A stretch of DNA of 64,000 nucleotides from PALSA-188 sp050746185. GTDB taxonomy: Bacteria > Acidobacteriota > Terriglobia > Terriglobales > Acidobacteriaceae. Below the pieces are notes generated by a model. It worked only from the letters and a program-made list of their open reading frames with translations, was not told where the DNA came from and made no database searches. Location: assembly GCA_050746185.1 (NCBI GenBank), contig JBOGLA010000016.1, positions 137,213-201,212 of the forward strand. Direction: 5' to 3'. This document shows positions 28,274 through 35,882 of this stretch, one piece after another. The translations under genes were made by a program, and so were the position numbers. Every line of letters begins with the position of its first letter. The stretch's first letter is position 1.

Positions 28274-29170
28274 TCACCGGGTTATTTCATCTACCATTTT
28301 CTGGGCGCCAACGTTCATCTGCTCCTCGTGCTTCGAACGGAGGAGTTTGTAAATCCAATCGAACACAGGCGCACTCTCCTGTCTTCGGATCAGAATTGCG
28401 TCCTGGAGCTCGCGGGAGCGTTTTGACACCTCAGATTCATCCACTTCGTTCCTAACAACTTGCTCCCATAGGGATTCTCCGTACGCCTTCAAGCGATCAG
28501 ACCTAAGGGCTGTGTCTTTCTGCCGCTGGTATTCGCGTCCGGCCCAGAGTACGGCTGGTAACAGCGGCGCCACCACGGCGAGTACGAATTTCTGAAGAGA
28601 CATCCCATTTATCAAGCCGAGGATTATCACGCAAGCAATGACCACGGACAACATACCGCCTATCCAGCCACAGTATCGCCGCCGAAGCTTTGAGTCCCAC
28701 CAAGAATTTGTACGTTGACAAACCAATCGCGCTTGGTACAGCGGCAGGGTGCCTACCGCCTTCGGATACCAATCTTCCAAAGGAGCCGATTTTGATGGCT
28801 TGCACGTCTTGTACGCCTCATGAATGTCTTCAGCGCTGACGCGTTCCCCCGCCAACGGAGTGTTCCACGGCAGCTCCAGAACGCTGCAATCGAACTCCTC
28901 CTGAACGTTTGCGCCGAGTTCCCGGAAGCCGCTCTGCTTCGGTTCGAGCCAAAGCGCGTCCAAAAGGGCAACTGCAACGCCGATAGTAGCAGCCCACACA
29001 TCTGCGTCGGGTTTTAGTACGACAGCAACCGCTCCCGCAATTGGCGAAAGAACATCTACTGCTGCCTGAACAGCAGTCAGTCTCTTTGCCCGCGAGTAGA
29101 AATGCCTCTGTGCCGCTAGCTTCTTAATGTTGTCCGGCAGGTTTTGATGAGATACGATACTGTTATCCAT
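28274..29170 (-). CDS. S-4TM family pore-forming CBASS effector
   Basis: I start the gene at the ATG at 29170 (MDNSIVSHQNLPDNIKKLAAQRHFYSRAKRL), since that is the conserved S-4TM opening; longer starts add residues overlapping the gap to the CD-NTase gene. The 298-residue protein has two pairs of hydrophobic segments: LSPIAGAVAVVL and ATIGVAVALLDALW, then GMLSVVIACVIILGLI and FVLAVVAPLLPAVLWAG, followed by a helical cytoplasmic tail. S-4TM proteins are CBASS effectors thought to disrupt the inner membrane when bound by a cyclic nucleotide. It lies 59 bases downstream of the CD-NTase gene, the last intact gene of the operon. Confidence 0.85.
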   Translation of the reverse strand: MDNSIVSHQNLPDNIKKLAAQRHFYSRAKRLTAVQAAVDVLSPIAGAVAVVLKPDADVWAATIGVAVALLDALWLEPKQSGFRELGANVQEEFDCSVLELPWNTPLAGERVSAEDIHEAYKTCKPSKSAPLEDWYPKAVGTLPLYQARLVCQRTNSWWDSKLRRRYCGWIGGMLSVVIACVIILGLINGMSLQKFVLAVVAPLLPAVLWAGREYQRQKDTALRSDRLKAYGESLWEQVVRNEVDESEVSKRSRELQDAILIRRQESAPVFDWIYKLLRSKHEEQMNVGAQKMVDEITR

Positions 29171-29229
29171 AAATTGAAAGTCAAGCTCGTTGATTTCAAA
29201 GAGAAAGGCGCAACAAGATCCGGCAAGCA

Positions 29230-30087
29230 TTATGGCAATGGCATTCGCCATCCAAATAGTTTGCGCCACTTGTCGACAGCGGCCCGCTCTTTCCCGTCAT
29301 TTTCCAGCAGCAACGCTTCTTCGGTGATGGCAAGCCACCCGCGCATCGTCTTTGCAAGCGTCTCTCGTTGCGCCTTCGAAAGTCCCGCGTTAACGTTTTG
29401 TCCAAGGCCCGCTGGGTCTGGCCAGTCATCGCCAAACCGATCGGCTGCGGACGCGAGAAAAAAACGAATCTCATCTCGGTAACGTCCGAAAGGCTCAAGA
29501 ACAATGTCAAGGCCCATGACTTCAAGTAGAAAAGAAGGCTTGATGGCGTCGTTAGCTTCGCGATTGATACCCTTCACCATCTTTACGAACGGAACAAATT
29601 TCGTATCACACTTCTTGTTCTTCGAGGTGACCAAGCTTGCGTGTATTGTGGGATCGGTTGCCATCCAAGTCGCTCCGTTGGGCATGAGATAGCCGCCACC
29701 CTTGCGTGGAAACACGGGAGCAACCTCGTATGAGGTGACATCTTCACCAGGATAGTTAATTACCACAACATTCTCGTCTGTTTGTAGATCGTCCCAGCGG
29801 GTGGACAGTACGTCGCGCAAAGCCAAAATCGCGGCTGTACCTGTGCCATTCGCGAGGTGGGACTGGGGCCCCTTCGGATCGATCACAACGAAGATGTCCA
29901 CATCTTTCAGCTTCTTAGTTTTTGTCTGTCTATCATAGCTGCCGGTAAGAAAATGGTCGGCGAGCGTCCAAGACGCCTCGACATGCTCGCGAACGAGATT
30001 GTGTCGCGTCATAGCAAGGCCCTTTTCGGCGTCTGTGATTTCCAGGTTGGATTTCAATTTGTCGAATGCGTCGTCAATATAGCTCAT
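29230..30087 (-). CDS. CD-NTase (CBASS cyclic oligonucleotide synthase)
   Basis: The 285-residue protein has the nucleotidyltransferase core: GSYDRQT at residues 49-55, DVDIFVVID with metal ligands Asp62 and Asp64, and the third acidic residue Glu121 in SYEVAPVFP. The helical C-terminal half includes the FVPFVKMVKGINRE segment typical of cGAS/DncV-like enzymes. It makes a cyclic di- or trinucleotide after phage sensing. Gene neighbours (HORMA, TRIP13) suggest clade C or D. The C-terminus ends MPLP, which does not resemble the Gly/Ala tail used for Cap2 conjugation in type II CBASS. Confidence 0.92.
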   Translation of the reverse strand: MSYIDDAFDKLKSNLEITDAEKGLAMTRHNLVREHVEASWTLADHFLTGSYDRQTKTKKLKDVDIFVVIDPKGPQSHLANGTGTAAILALRDVLSTRWDDLQTDENVVVINYPGEDVTSYEVAPVFPRKGGGYLMPNGATWMATDPTIHASLVTSKNKKCDTKFVPFVKMVKGINREANDAIKPSFLLEVMGLDIVLEPFGRYRDEIRFFLASAADRFGDDWPDPAGLGQNVNAGLSKAQRETLAKTMRGWLAITEEALLLENDGKERAAVDKWRKLFGWRMPLP

Positions 30088-30101
30088 TTAGTAATTCAAC
30101 C

Positions 30102-30605
30102 TCATTTCGTAAAGTAACGAAGGCCGGCACTCCCGTGAGGTCCGGCGGCAAGCGTCCCAAAACTGTACGAGCGCATTCCTGCTACCGAGGCCCTGGTTGC
30201 GGTGCTCCATCCCTGCTGGACGGAATATGATCCGTTGTAGCTGCAAAAGAGGCGATACGCGGTCCCGCGAGGGACGCTTTGCAATTTGGCGAGGTAACGA
30301 GCCAGCGCTGCCCGGTCGGCAGTGAACTTCCGGTCGCCCTCTCCGCCGACTTCGTATGAGACAGGGAATTCAAATATAGGCGCTACATTTCCACCCGGTT
30401 GATGGCATTCTAGCGCTACACACGCCAGGCAGCCTTCTTCGATCCAAGCGGAGATGGCATGCTGATCCCTGTCCCAATCGGCGAAGACGCGAGTAGAGTC
30501 GATACCCAGAGTACCGAGTATGTCAGCAATGGACCCGAGAATAACATCGGCCAGATGCGTGGCCGTGTGAGTTCGAGAGAATGTTGAAACTGATGTCGAC
30601 GTCAT
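30102..30605 (-). CDS. Bacterial HORMA-domain protein (CBASS sensor, Cap7-like)
   Basis: The 167-residue protein starts TSTSVSTFSRTHTATHLADVILGSIADIL and continues WIEEGCLACVALECHQP and PIFEFPVSY, a pattern I recognise from bacterial HORMA domain family 1. In type III CBASS such a protein changes from open to closed form when it binds a peptide, and the closed form activates the CD-NTase. Its start overlaps the stop of the upstream gene by four bases (ATGA). It ends 14 bases before the CD-NTase gene. Confidence 0.87.
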   Translation of the reverse strand: MTSTSVSTFSRTHTATHLADVILGSIADILGTLGIDSTRVFADWDRDQHAISAWIEEGCLACVALECHQPGGNVAPIFEFPVSYEVGGEGDRKFTADRAALARYLAKLQSVPRGTAYRLFCSYNGSYSVQQGWSTATRASVAGMRSYSFGTLAAGPHGSAGLRYFTK

Positions 30606-31093
30606 AGGTTCTTCCCTAGGCTACGAAGTGCATCCAGATCGATCACGGAGCTGCTGCCGGCTTTGGATTTCTCGGCAGGCGTCGATGTCGGCGGCGTATC
30701 GGTCGAGAGATGTACAGAATCTTTCACGGCTATTGCCACCGCTTTGTCTAGCGGACCCGCGGGAGGCAAGTACAGAGTCCACCCCTCCGTAGCATTCGCG
30801 CCTCCGGGTACTGGATTGAGGTTCTCCTCGATATCGAGGGCTGCATCAGCGGTGAGCACGCGGACGGTAAGGTGCAAGCCCGTATCGACCAAGACGAGTC
30901 CCTTGGATTCAAGGTGTCCACCCGCAATGAGAGCCGCGCCGAGTCCCTTAAGAGGCTCGAGTGCGTTGGTTACGCTCCCTACCGGAACTGATGGACTTCG
31001 CTCTAGCGTGTCGGCAAGGAGAGAACACACAACGCGCCATGCTTCAAAAGCGCTCCGAACCGGAGCTGCTGCAATCACTCTACTTCTTTCCAT
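30602..31093 (-). CDS. Second HORMA-type CBASS protein with candidate closure-motif tail
   Basis: This 163-residue protein sits between the TRIP13-like and HORMA genes, overlapping both (14 and 4 bases). The first 120 residues are a compact alpha/beta unit; residues from about 128 on are a Pro/Ser/Thr-rich linker (TDTPPTSTPAEKSKAGSSS) ending in a short helix-prone peptide VIDLDALRSLGKNL. In two-HORMA CBASS operons the second HORMA protein carries a C-terminal closure peptide bound by the first; the position and tail fit that role. The HORMA fold is inferred from context and not clearly visible by eye. Confidence 0.65.
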   Translation of the reverse strand: MERSRVIAAAPVRSAFEAWRVVCSLLADTLERSPSVPVGSVTNALEPLKGLGAALIAGGHLESKGLVLVDTGLHLTVRVLTADAALDIEENLNPVPGGANATEGWTLYLPPAGPLDKAVAIAVKDSVHLSTDTPPTSTPAEKSKAGSSSVIDLDALRSLGKNL

Positions 31094-31994
31094 TGCCGCC
31101 TCCGCACTTCGCTTGAGTAATACTTTGGGTTTCGCGTACGAGGGCCGCCGCCGACATCAGGTCCCTGATGGTCAGGTCACCGGGCTGGACGACTGTCTCC
31201 AATCTCCCCAACATTGCCTCACTCACCGTCTTCCGAACGCGACGGCCATCGGTACCCGCGAGCAATTTCGCGACCCGCTCTAGTTCTGAGCTACGGGCCA
31301 ATTGATCGAGCCGGGGGAAGGCAGTTCCCATCGCTTCGAGGGTCGCCCTCAGGATTGCCAACACCCCCGCAACATCCGGTGCCGGTACGTGGATAGCCAC
31401 ATCAGCACGCGATAGAAAAGCTTCATCGATGGCTCCGGTGAAATTGCTGGTCGCCACGAAAAGCAGGTGCGGCAAAGATGAGGCATTTGAATCAACTGCA
31501 GTGAGGACCGCGTCTGTGGATCGATGAACGTCTGCTGGGTTTGCGGCAAGCGATGCTTGGCTTCGGGCGACTACCATCGATTCAACTTCGTCGAGAAGAA
31601 CCACGGTGGGCATTCCGTCGTCCACTATCGCGGGTATGTGCTCAGTTAGCAGTTCTGTGACTCTTCGTTGGCTCTGCCCATGCTCTGCGCTCATAAGGCC
31701 GTGAGGATTGATTTCGATAAATCGCGCCTTTCGACGGGCCGTAAGAGGTGCCAAATGGTAAGCTAAACCACGGGCGAGGGTCGTTTTACCTGTTCCCGGT
31801 GGGCCATAAAGAAAAGCGAGCCCGTGAAGGGCAGTCGTTTCAAAAGGCAACTCTGCACGGAGTCGCAAGCTGAGTACCGCCGAATGTAGCAAACGATCTT
31901 TGATAGAGCGTTCCACGATAATCGAATCCCAGAGTTTCGAGTATTTGGAGTTCGGCATCTGGCAATTGGTCTTGATCAACTCAGCCACGTCCAT
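31080..31994 (-). CDS. TRIP13/Pch2-like AAA+ ATPase (CBASS Cap6-like)
   Basis: The 304-residue protein has a single AAA+ module: Walker A GPPGTGKTT near 65-73, Walker B VVLLDEVES near 130, sensor 1 in LLFVATSNF near 175 and sensor-2 region GTDGRRVRKTVSEAML near 265. The N-terminal 45 residues are shorter than eukaryotic TRIP13. In type III CBASS the ATPase opens closed HORMA complexes and so keeps the system off without infection. It is the first gene of the operon and diverges from an XRE gene; its ribosome binding site lies within a hairpin (see 31997-32013). Confidence 0.92.
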   Translation of the reverse strand: MDVAELIKTNCQMPNSKYSKLWDSIIVERSIKDRLLHSAVLSLRLRAELPFETTALHGLAFLYGPPGTGKTTLARGLAYHLAPLTARRKARFIEINPHGLMSAEHGQSQRRVTELLTEHIPAIVDDGMPTVVLLDEVESMVVARSQASLAANPADVHRSTDAVLTAVDSNASSLPHLLFVATSNFTGAIDEAFLSRADVAIHVPAPDVAGVLAILRATLEAMGTAFPRLDQLARSSELERVAKLLAGTDGRRVRKTVSEAMLGRLETVVQPGDLTIRDLMSAAALVRETQSITQAKCGGGNGKK

Positions 31995-31996
31995 GT

Positions 31997-32013
31997 TGCA
32001 AAGCTCCTTTGCA
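31997..32013. promoter_or_regulatory. Palindrome covering the ribosome binding site of the CBASS operon
   Basis: TGCAAAG-CTC-CTTTGCA is a perfect 7-base-stem palindrome. On the minus strand its centre and right arm contain GGAG, nine bases before the ATG at 31994. It could hide the ribosome binding site in mRNA or serve as an operator for the divergent XRE protein. Both readings are inference. Confidence 0.5.
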
Positions 32014-32081
32014 GTGATGATATATTACTTCGCGACGAGCTACATTGCAACTCAAATTTTGCGATCCGCTAGGTTTGGTAC

Positions 32082-32510
32082 GTGACGGTGATGAACAAAA
32101 CAAAAAAAGCAAAAGCTCATCGGCCTAAAAAGATGGCTGGCCAGGATGCGACCCAGCGGAATGATGTGCCAGCAGTGGGTCATGTGCTCCGGCGAGCAAG
32201 AGAGCACCGAGAGCTCGGGCTAAGAGAAGTTGAACGGCTCATCGGACGATCCAGCGCGTATCTATCCCAGGTCGAGCGAGGGCTGATTCGGCAGCCGGAT
32301 CCTTCTGTCTTGTCGGAGCTGGCTGAACTTTATAAGCTAGACTTCCTGACACTCGCGAAATGGGCAGGCTGGACAGATCGACTTGAGGAATCTCCTGAGG
32401 GGCGTAGTTCAGCAAATCTCCTCGTGCGTCGCGTCTTAGAGCTTAACGAAACACAGCGGGCGGAAGTTTTCAATTTCATCGAAAAGTTACTTCGGGAGCA
32501 GCGAACATAG
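32082..32510 (+). CDS. XRE-family helix-turn-helix regulator divergent from CBASS
   Basis: The 142-residue protein has a basic N-terminal tail and one HTH_XRE domain near residues 28-85, with recognition region REVERLIGRSSAYLSQVERG. A C-terminal helical piece (LLVRRVLELNETQRAEVFNFIEKLLRE) resembles that of regulators with a short dimerisation tail. GTG 32082 and ATG 32091 are both possible starts. The gene diverges from the TRIP13-like gene across 87 bases, so it probably represses the CBASS operon and itself. Confidence 0.85.
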   Translation: MTVMNKTKKAKAHRPKKMAGQDATQRNDVPAVGHVLRRAREHRELGLREVERLIGRSSAYLSQVERGLIRQPDPSVLSELAELYKLDFLTLAKWAGWTDRLEESPEGRSSANLLVRRVLELNETQRAEVFNFIEKLLREQRT

Positions 32511-32784
32511 CTGATATCCGTTTGCTCGCTTTTCGCTTCGCTGGGTCAATTATAATTGCGACTGCAGTCCGATCGTTTTGGAGAAAATCAACCGTCTCAA
32601 AGAGAGCTGCTCGGACGGACAGCAACCGACTGAGTGTCGGACAGCACTCCCACACTTTTCGTCAAAGTGGATTACAGAATTGTTGTGCCAGGTGTAAGCT
32701 CGAAGCAACCAATACATTCCGACTTGCGCGAATTGCCTGTATCTCGGAATTAGTACAAGGTAGCGGGGGTAAACAAACCACGGC

Positions 32785-33408
32785 TCAGACACGCAGCATG
32801 CGGTAACAGATCTCGCCATTATCAAGACGTAGAGGCCGTGTGGGAAACGTCGCCACCAAGTCCCAGTCGCTGAACGCCGCTTCCACGTCAAACGCTCCAA
32901 GAATCATCACTACCTGCGATGCGTCCATTCCTACTGTTGAGAACGCCACGTAGATCTCTTCCAGAGTGTCTACGACCTCAACTAGTACTGCGGCTGTTTT
33001 TTCTCCGCCGAGGATCCCAACCTGCTCCGCTCCTGGAGTTGAGCGCGCTCGGCTGAGAAGCTGCAGCGCATCCTCATAGAGGGTTTCGGTAAAGCGACGA
33101 CCTCGGTCGTCAAATAACGCAGCGTAGTCATCCTCTGTCGGCAAGAGGACGCCTGCAGCTATCAGTTCATGAAAGTACGGGAACGCGTCATCTTCTTCTC
33201 CTGATCGATGCAGTCGGTACGCGCAGAGCCATACAACCCGCTCGCCTTGATCGTGCCAGGTCGCGCCTCGGTGATCGTTCCCAAGACCAAGACGGTAGAC
33301 CGTAAGATCGCCGGCGGCAGGCCCGACGGTCCTGGTTCCAACTGGATTCGCAGCACGCTGGTTTTCGAACGCACGAACGATCGGATGGGCGCGCGAGTCG
33401 GCGAACAT
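32785..33408 (-). CDS. Unknown protein paired with a predicted regulator, start unresolved
   Basis: I do not recognise this protein. At least 207 residues are coded, with VVWLCAYRLHRSGEEDDAF followed by FHELIAAGVLLPTEDDYAAL and a C-terminal LDNGEICYRMLRV. The coding pattern appears to continue upstream of the ATG at 33408 (in frame: DLRITSRCLVADLGFDSNT) for about 47 codons without a stop or ordinary start codon, while an ATG at 33553 just after the preceding stop lies in another frame. A small frameshift near 33480 would join them. It is the second gene of a two-gene unit with 33557-34441, a layout also seen in toxin-antitoxin pairs; that role is inference. Confidence 0.6.
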   Translation of the reverse strand: MFADSRAHPIVRAFENQRAANPVGTRTVGPAAGDLTVYRLGLGNDHRGATWHDQGERVVWLCAYRLHRSGEEDDAFPYFHELIAAGVLLPTEDDYAALFDDRGRRFTETLYEDALQLLSRARSTPGAEQVGILGGEKTAAVLVEVVDTLEEIYVAFSTVGMDASQVVMILGAFDVEAAFSDWDLVATFPTRPLRLDNGEICYRMLRV

Positions 33409-33556
33409 CGTGTTGGAGTCGAAACCGAGATCAGCGACGAGACACCGGCTCGTGATCCTGAGATCGTATCCCTCACAGATGCACGAGCCGCGATGCCATC
33501 GAAGCGGCGGTCGAACGTTCCCAGTGGAGCCGATACCGTGAGCCTCTATTCATAAA

Positions 33557-34441
33557 TTACCGCTTAATTCGTGCAGCAGCTTGCTTCGCTCGCTCACGGT
33601 TATGGCGGTTCGCGTAGTTGGCTAAACCCTCTTGGTCGTTCTCTCGAAGCATTCGCCGGACTTCTTTCGATTCCGATTCAAGGACGTCACGATGTCGGTC
33701 GAGGAATTCGCGCCAAGCACGCAGCAGAACTTCGGCCGGATTTGAGCCTTGAATCGTCGCCATCAACCGAACGCTTTCGCGAACGCCATCTGGAATGCTA
33801 AATTCTTGGACTGCGCTAGTCTCCTGGTGGAAGTCAGTTGTCGCGGCACCCCTCGGCTCGGCTGCGGAGAGGAGATCAACGAACGTATCTCCCTCTCGAC
33901 GAGGCCGGCTTACTCGGTGGACGTATCCTTTTCTAGCCAGCGCACTCAGACGATTGACAGCAGCGTTTACTTCGATCCCTGCGAGATCTGCGACTCCGGA
34001 GCTGGTTACTTCGCCACCAGCACTACGGATCAATCCGTACGTTTGCATTTCGGCCGTGGTCAGCGACCCGATGGGTCTGGCCTGGCTCAAGGGCGCATTC
34101 GGAGATGCCGAGAGAAATATCGGCAGTTCGTGGTTCTCGGCTAAGGCTTCCAGAAACTCTACGATTCCTTCGTCCGACGACACGACTACGAGCGCAGCAG
34201 AACCGTAGGTACCGTTGCGTACGGCTTGTCCGAGCGGCACGAGCATTTCCTTCAGCGCACCAGGCGCAAAGAACCCTCCCTCAAGGTTGATCCAGAAGAT
34301 GCGCTCCCGGTCTGTCGCCGTCGGCGGGAACTCTTCATCGCGATATTGCGCCATTTGATGGCGGTCTGGGTACACAGCTGTGGGAGGCCGCGATCGACGA
34401 TACTCAGGGGGCTTTTCGAGAACACTCATGGGCAGCAGCAT
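33557..34441 (-). CDS. Predicted DNA-binding regulator next to the ubiquitin-like operon
   Basis: The 294-residue protein has three visible parts. Residues 48-125 (RIFWINLEGGFFAPGALKEMLVPLG, AALVVVSSDEGIVEFLEALAE) look like a STAS-type alpha/beta unit. Residues 128-185 (LTTAEMQTYGLIRSAGGEVTSSGVADLAGIEVNAAVNRLSALARKGYV) form a winged helix-turn-helix. The tail from 215 on contains a helical, possibly ribbon-helix-helix segment and a highly charged end. It diverges from the ubiquitin-like gene across 96 bases holding an inverted repeat, so control of that operon is likely. Function beyond this is unknown. Confidence 0.7.
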   Translation of the reverse strand: MLLPMSVLEKPPEYRRSRPPTAVYPDRHQMAQYRDEEFPPTATDRERIFWINLEGGFFAPGALKEMLVPLGQAVRNGTYGSAALVVVSSDEGIVEFLEALAENHELPIFLSASPNAPLSQARPIGSLTTAEMQTYGLIRSAGGEVTSSGVADLAGIEVNAAVNRLSALARKGYVHRVSRPRREGDTFVDLLSAAEPRGAATTDFHQETSAVQEFSIPDGVRESVRLMATIQGSNPAEVLLRAWREFLDRHRDVLESESKEVRRMLRENDQEGLANYANRHNRERAKQAAARIKR

Positions 34442-34477
34442 AACAGCTCTCGAAGACGATGACCGATAGTCTTTATC

Positions 34478-34493
34478 ACACTTGACACAGTGT
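34478..34493. promoter_or_regulatory. Inverted repeat and -35-like box in front of the ubiquitin-like operon
   Basis: ACACT-N6-AGTGT is a perfect inverted repeat whose centre includes TTGACA (34482-34487). AGGAGG at 34527-34532 precedes the ATG at 34538 by five bases. The overlap of the repeat with a -35 box suggests repression by the divergent winged-helix protein. Confidence 0.5.
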
Positions 34494-34537
34494 ATAAGGT
34501 GTGTTAGCTTTAGTCAAGCAGAAACTAGGAGGCAGGA

Positions 34538-34804
34538 ATGCCTGAGAACGAGGTCGATCTCACCATTGTGGTAAATGGGCAACCGACGGTAGTCCGCGCG
34601 AACAAGAACGCGCCATTGCGCACAGTGATCCCTCGAGCACTAGAGCAGACCGGCAATGCGGGACAGCCGCCAGATAACTGGGAATTGAGGGACGCTGCCG
34701 GTGCCCTGCTTTCTTTGGACCAGAAGATCGTAGACTTCAGGTTTCCCCCAGACGTACGCTTGTTCTTGAACCTCAAGGCAGGAGTCGGCGGAGCAGAGTG
34801 GTGA
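34538..34804 (+). CDS. Ubiquitin-like protein (DUF2604 type)
   Basis: The 88-residue protein reads as a single beta-grasp domain: LTIVVNGQPTVV, a helix around APLRTVIPRALEQTG, then WELRDAAGALLSLDQKI and VRLFLNLKAGVGG. It matches my memory of DUF2604, one of the bacterial ubiquitin-like families. The Gly-Gly at residues 84-85 is followed by Ala-Glu-Trp, so the C-terminus must be trimmed before activation. The next three genes encode an E2-like protein, a JAB peptidase and an E1, with overlapping starts. The set corresponds to the Bil / Bub anti-phage conjugation operons. Confidence 0.88.
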   Translation: MPENEVDLTIVVNGQPTVVRANKNAPLRTVIPRALEQTGNAGQPPDNWELRDAAGALLSLDQKIVDFRFPPDVRLFLNLKAGVGGAEW

Positions 34805-35418
34805 GTCCTGACCAGTTTGTTGACCCGCAGGTGTCGCGAGCGAAGTTCGATCGTGAACTCGCGGAGTACCGGCAGCTTGAGGGGGACTACCGTCGGCGCG
34901 GTTGGCTGATGGTCAGAGGTGAATTCCCATCGGTTCTCATCGTCCTCGCCACGCCTCAGCTTACGCCTCCGGCGATCGTTACAGGCGTCATGTTCGACTA
35001 CACAAACTACGATATGCTACCTCCGTCCGTGCGTTTGGTTGATCCCTTCACGGCGGAACCGTACAAGGCGAAAGAGCTTCCCACTCATCTGAAGCGGTCC
35101 GTAGAGACCGGTGGTTCACCGATACCGGGTCTGCAGCTTCCGCTCGGCGCACAGGCGCGGTTTATTGCCCAACAACCGCTGATGCAGTGGTATGGACCGG
35201 ACGATATACCCTTTTTGTGCATCGCCGGGGTCCGCGAGTATCACGACCATCCAGGGCACTCTGGCGATGCCTGGGAGTTACACCGTTGCTCCGGCGCGGG
35301 TCGTCTTGTCCGGTTGCTGGAGACCATTACAAAGTATGGAGTTCAGCCGATATCTGACTACCAGGTTTCGCTGCAGCCCCGCATATCTGGTTTTGCACAG
35401 CGCGAGGTACCCTCATGA
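34798..35418 (+). CDS. E2-like protein with CEHH predicted metal-binding motif
   Basis: A GTG start overlaps the ubiquitin-like gene by seven bases. The 206-residue protein has an E2-like centre (FPSVLIVLATPQ, then MFDYTNYDMLPPSVRLVDPF) and the motif C141-x5-E147-x-H149-x-H151 followed by PGHSGDAWELHR, which is the signature of the Metal_CEHH family found in bacterial ubiquitin-like operons. Cys141 is either the thioester cysteine or a metal ligand. The most likely role is transfer of the ubiquitin-like protein from E1 to target. No separate E2 gene exists in the operon. Confidence 0.8.
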   Translation: MVSPDQFVDPQVSRAKFDRELAEYRQLEGDYRRRGWLMVRGEFPSVLIVLATPQLTPPAIVTGVMFDYTNYDMLPPSVRLVDPFTAEPYKAKELPTHLKRSVETGGSPIPGLQLPLGAQARFIAQQPLMQWYGPDDIPFLCIAGVREYHDHPGHSGDAWELHRCSGAGRLVRLLETITKYGVQPISDYQVSLQPRISGFAQREVPS

Positions 35419-35882
35419 CGCTCGCGCAGGTCGAGCAGTTTCAAGTACCCGCAAGGATCGTCGAACAAACTGAGGCGGCCCTTCGCGGTGCGGGCGCCAA
35501 AGGATACGAAGCGTTTGTTCTCTGGAGTGGCCGACAGAACGGTCCGTTGTTCAAGGTTCTGACCGCTCACGTCCCGAAACAAAACGCCTATCGTCTGAGT
35601 AGCGGCCTGTGCGTACGTGTCAATGGGGATGAACTTCATCGCCTTAACGTGTGGCTCTATGAAGCCGGCGAAATTCTGGCCATTCAGATTCATGCGCACC
35701 CCGACGAGGCGTATCATTCCGAAACGGACGACACGTATCCCATCGTAGCGATGCTGGGGGGCCTTTCTATCGTCGCAGCGGAGTTTTGCCGCGCGGGCCT
35801 CTTCACATCTTCAACCGCCGTATACCGCCTCCAGGCAGATGGCTGGACCAAACAGCAAGCCGATGTGGTTCAGGTGATGTAA
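35415..35882 (+). CDS. JAB/JAMM-family isopeptidase
   Basis: The 155-residue protein has the JAMM zinc motif as H93-A-H95-P followed by S102 and D105, one residue tighter than in RPN11, with a likely upstream Glu32 in GYEAFVLWSG. Such enzymes process or remove ubiquitin-like proteins. Here the first expected job is cutting the three-residue tail after Gly-Gly of the DUF2604-type protein. The start overlaps the E2-like stop by four bases and its stop overlaps the E1 start by one base, so the proteins are probably made in fixed proportion. Confidence 0.87.
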   Translation: MTLAQVEQFQVPARIVEQTEAALRGAGAKGYEAFVLWSGRQNGPLFKVLTAHVPKQNAYRLSSGLCVRVNGDELHRLNVWLYEAGEILAIQIHAHPDEAYHSETDDTYPIVAMLGGLSIVAAEFCRAGLFTSSTAVYRLQADGWTKQQADVVQVM

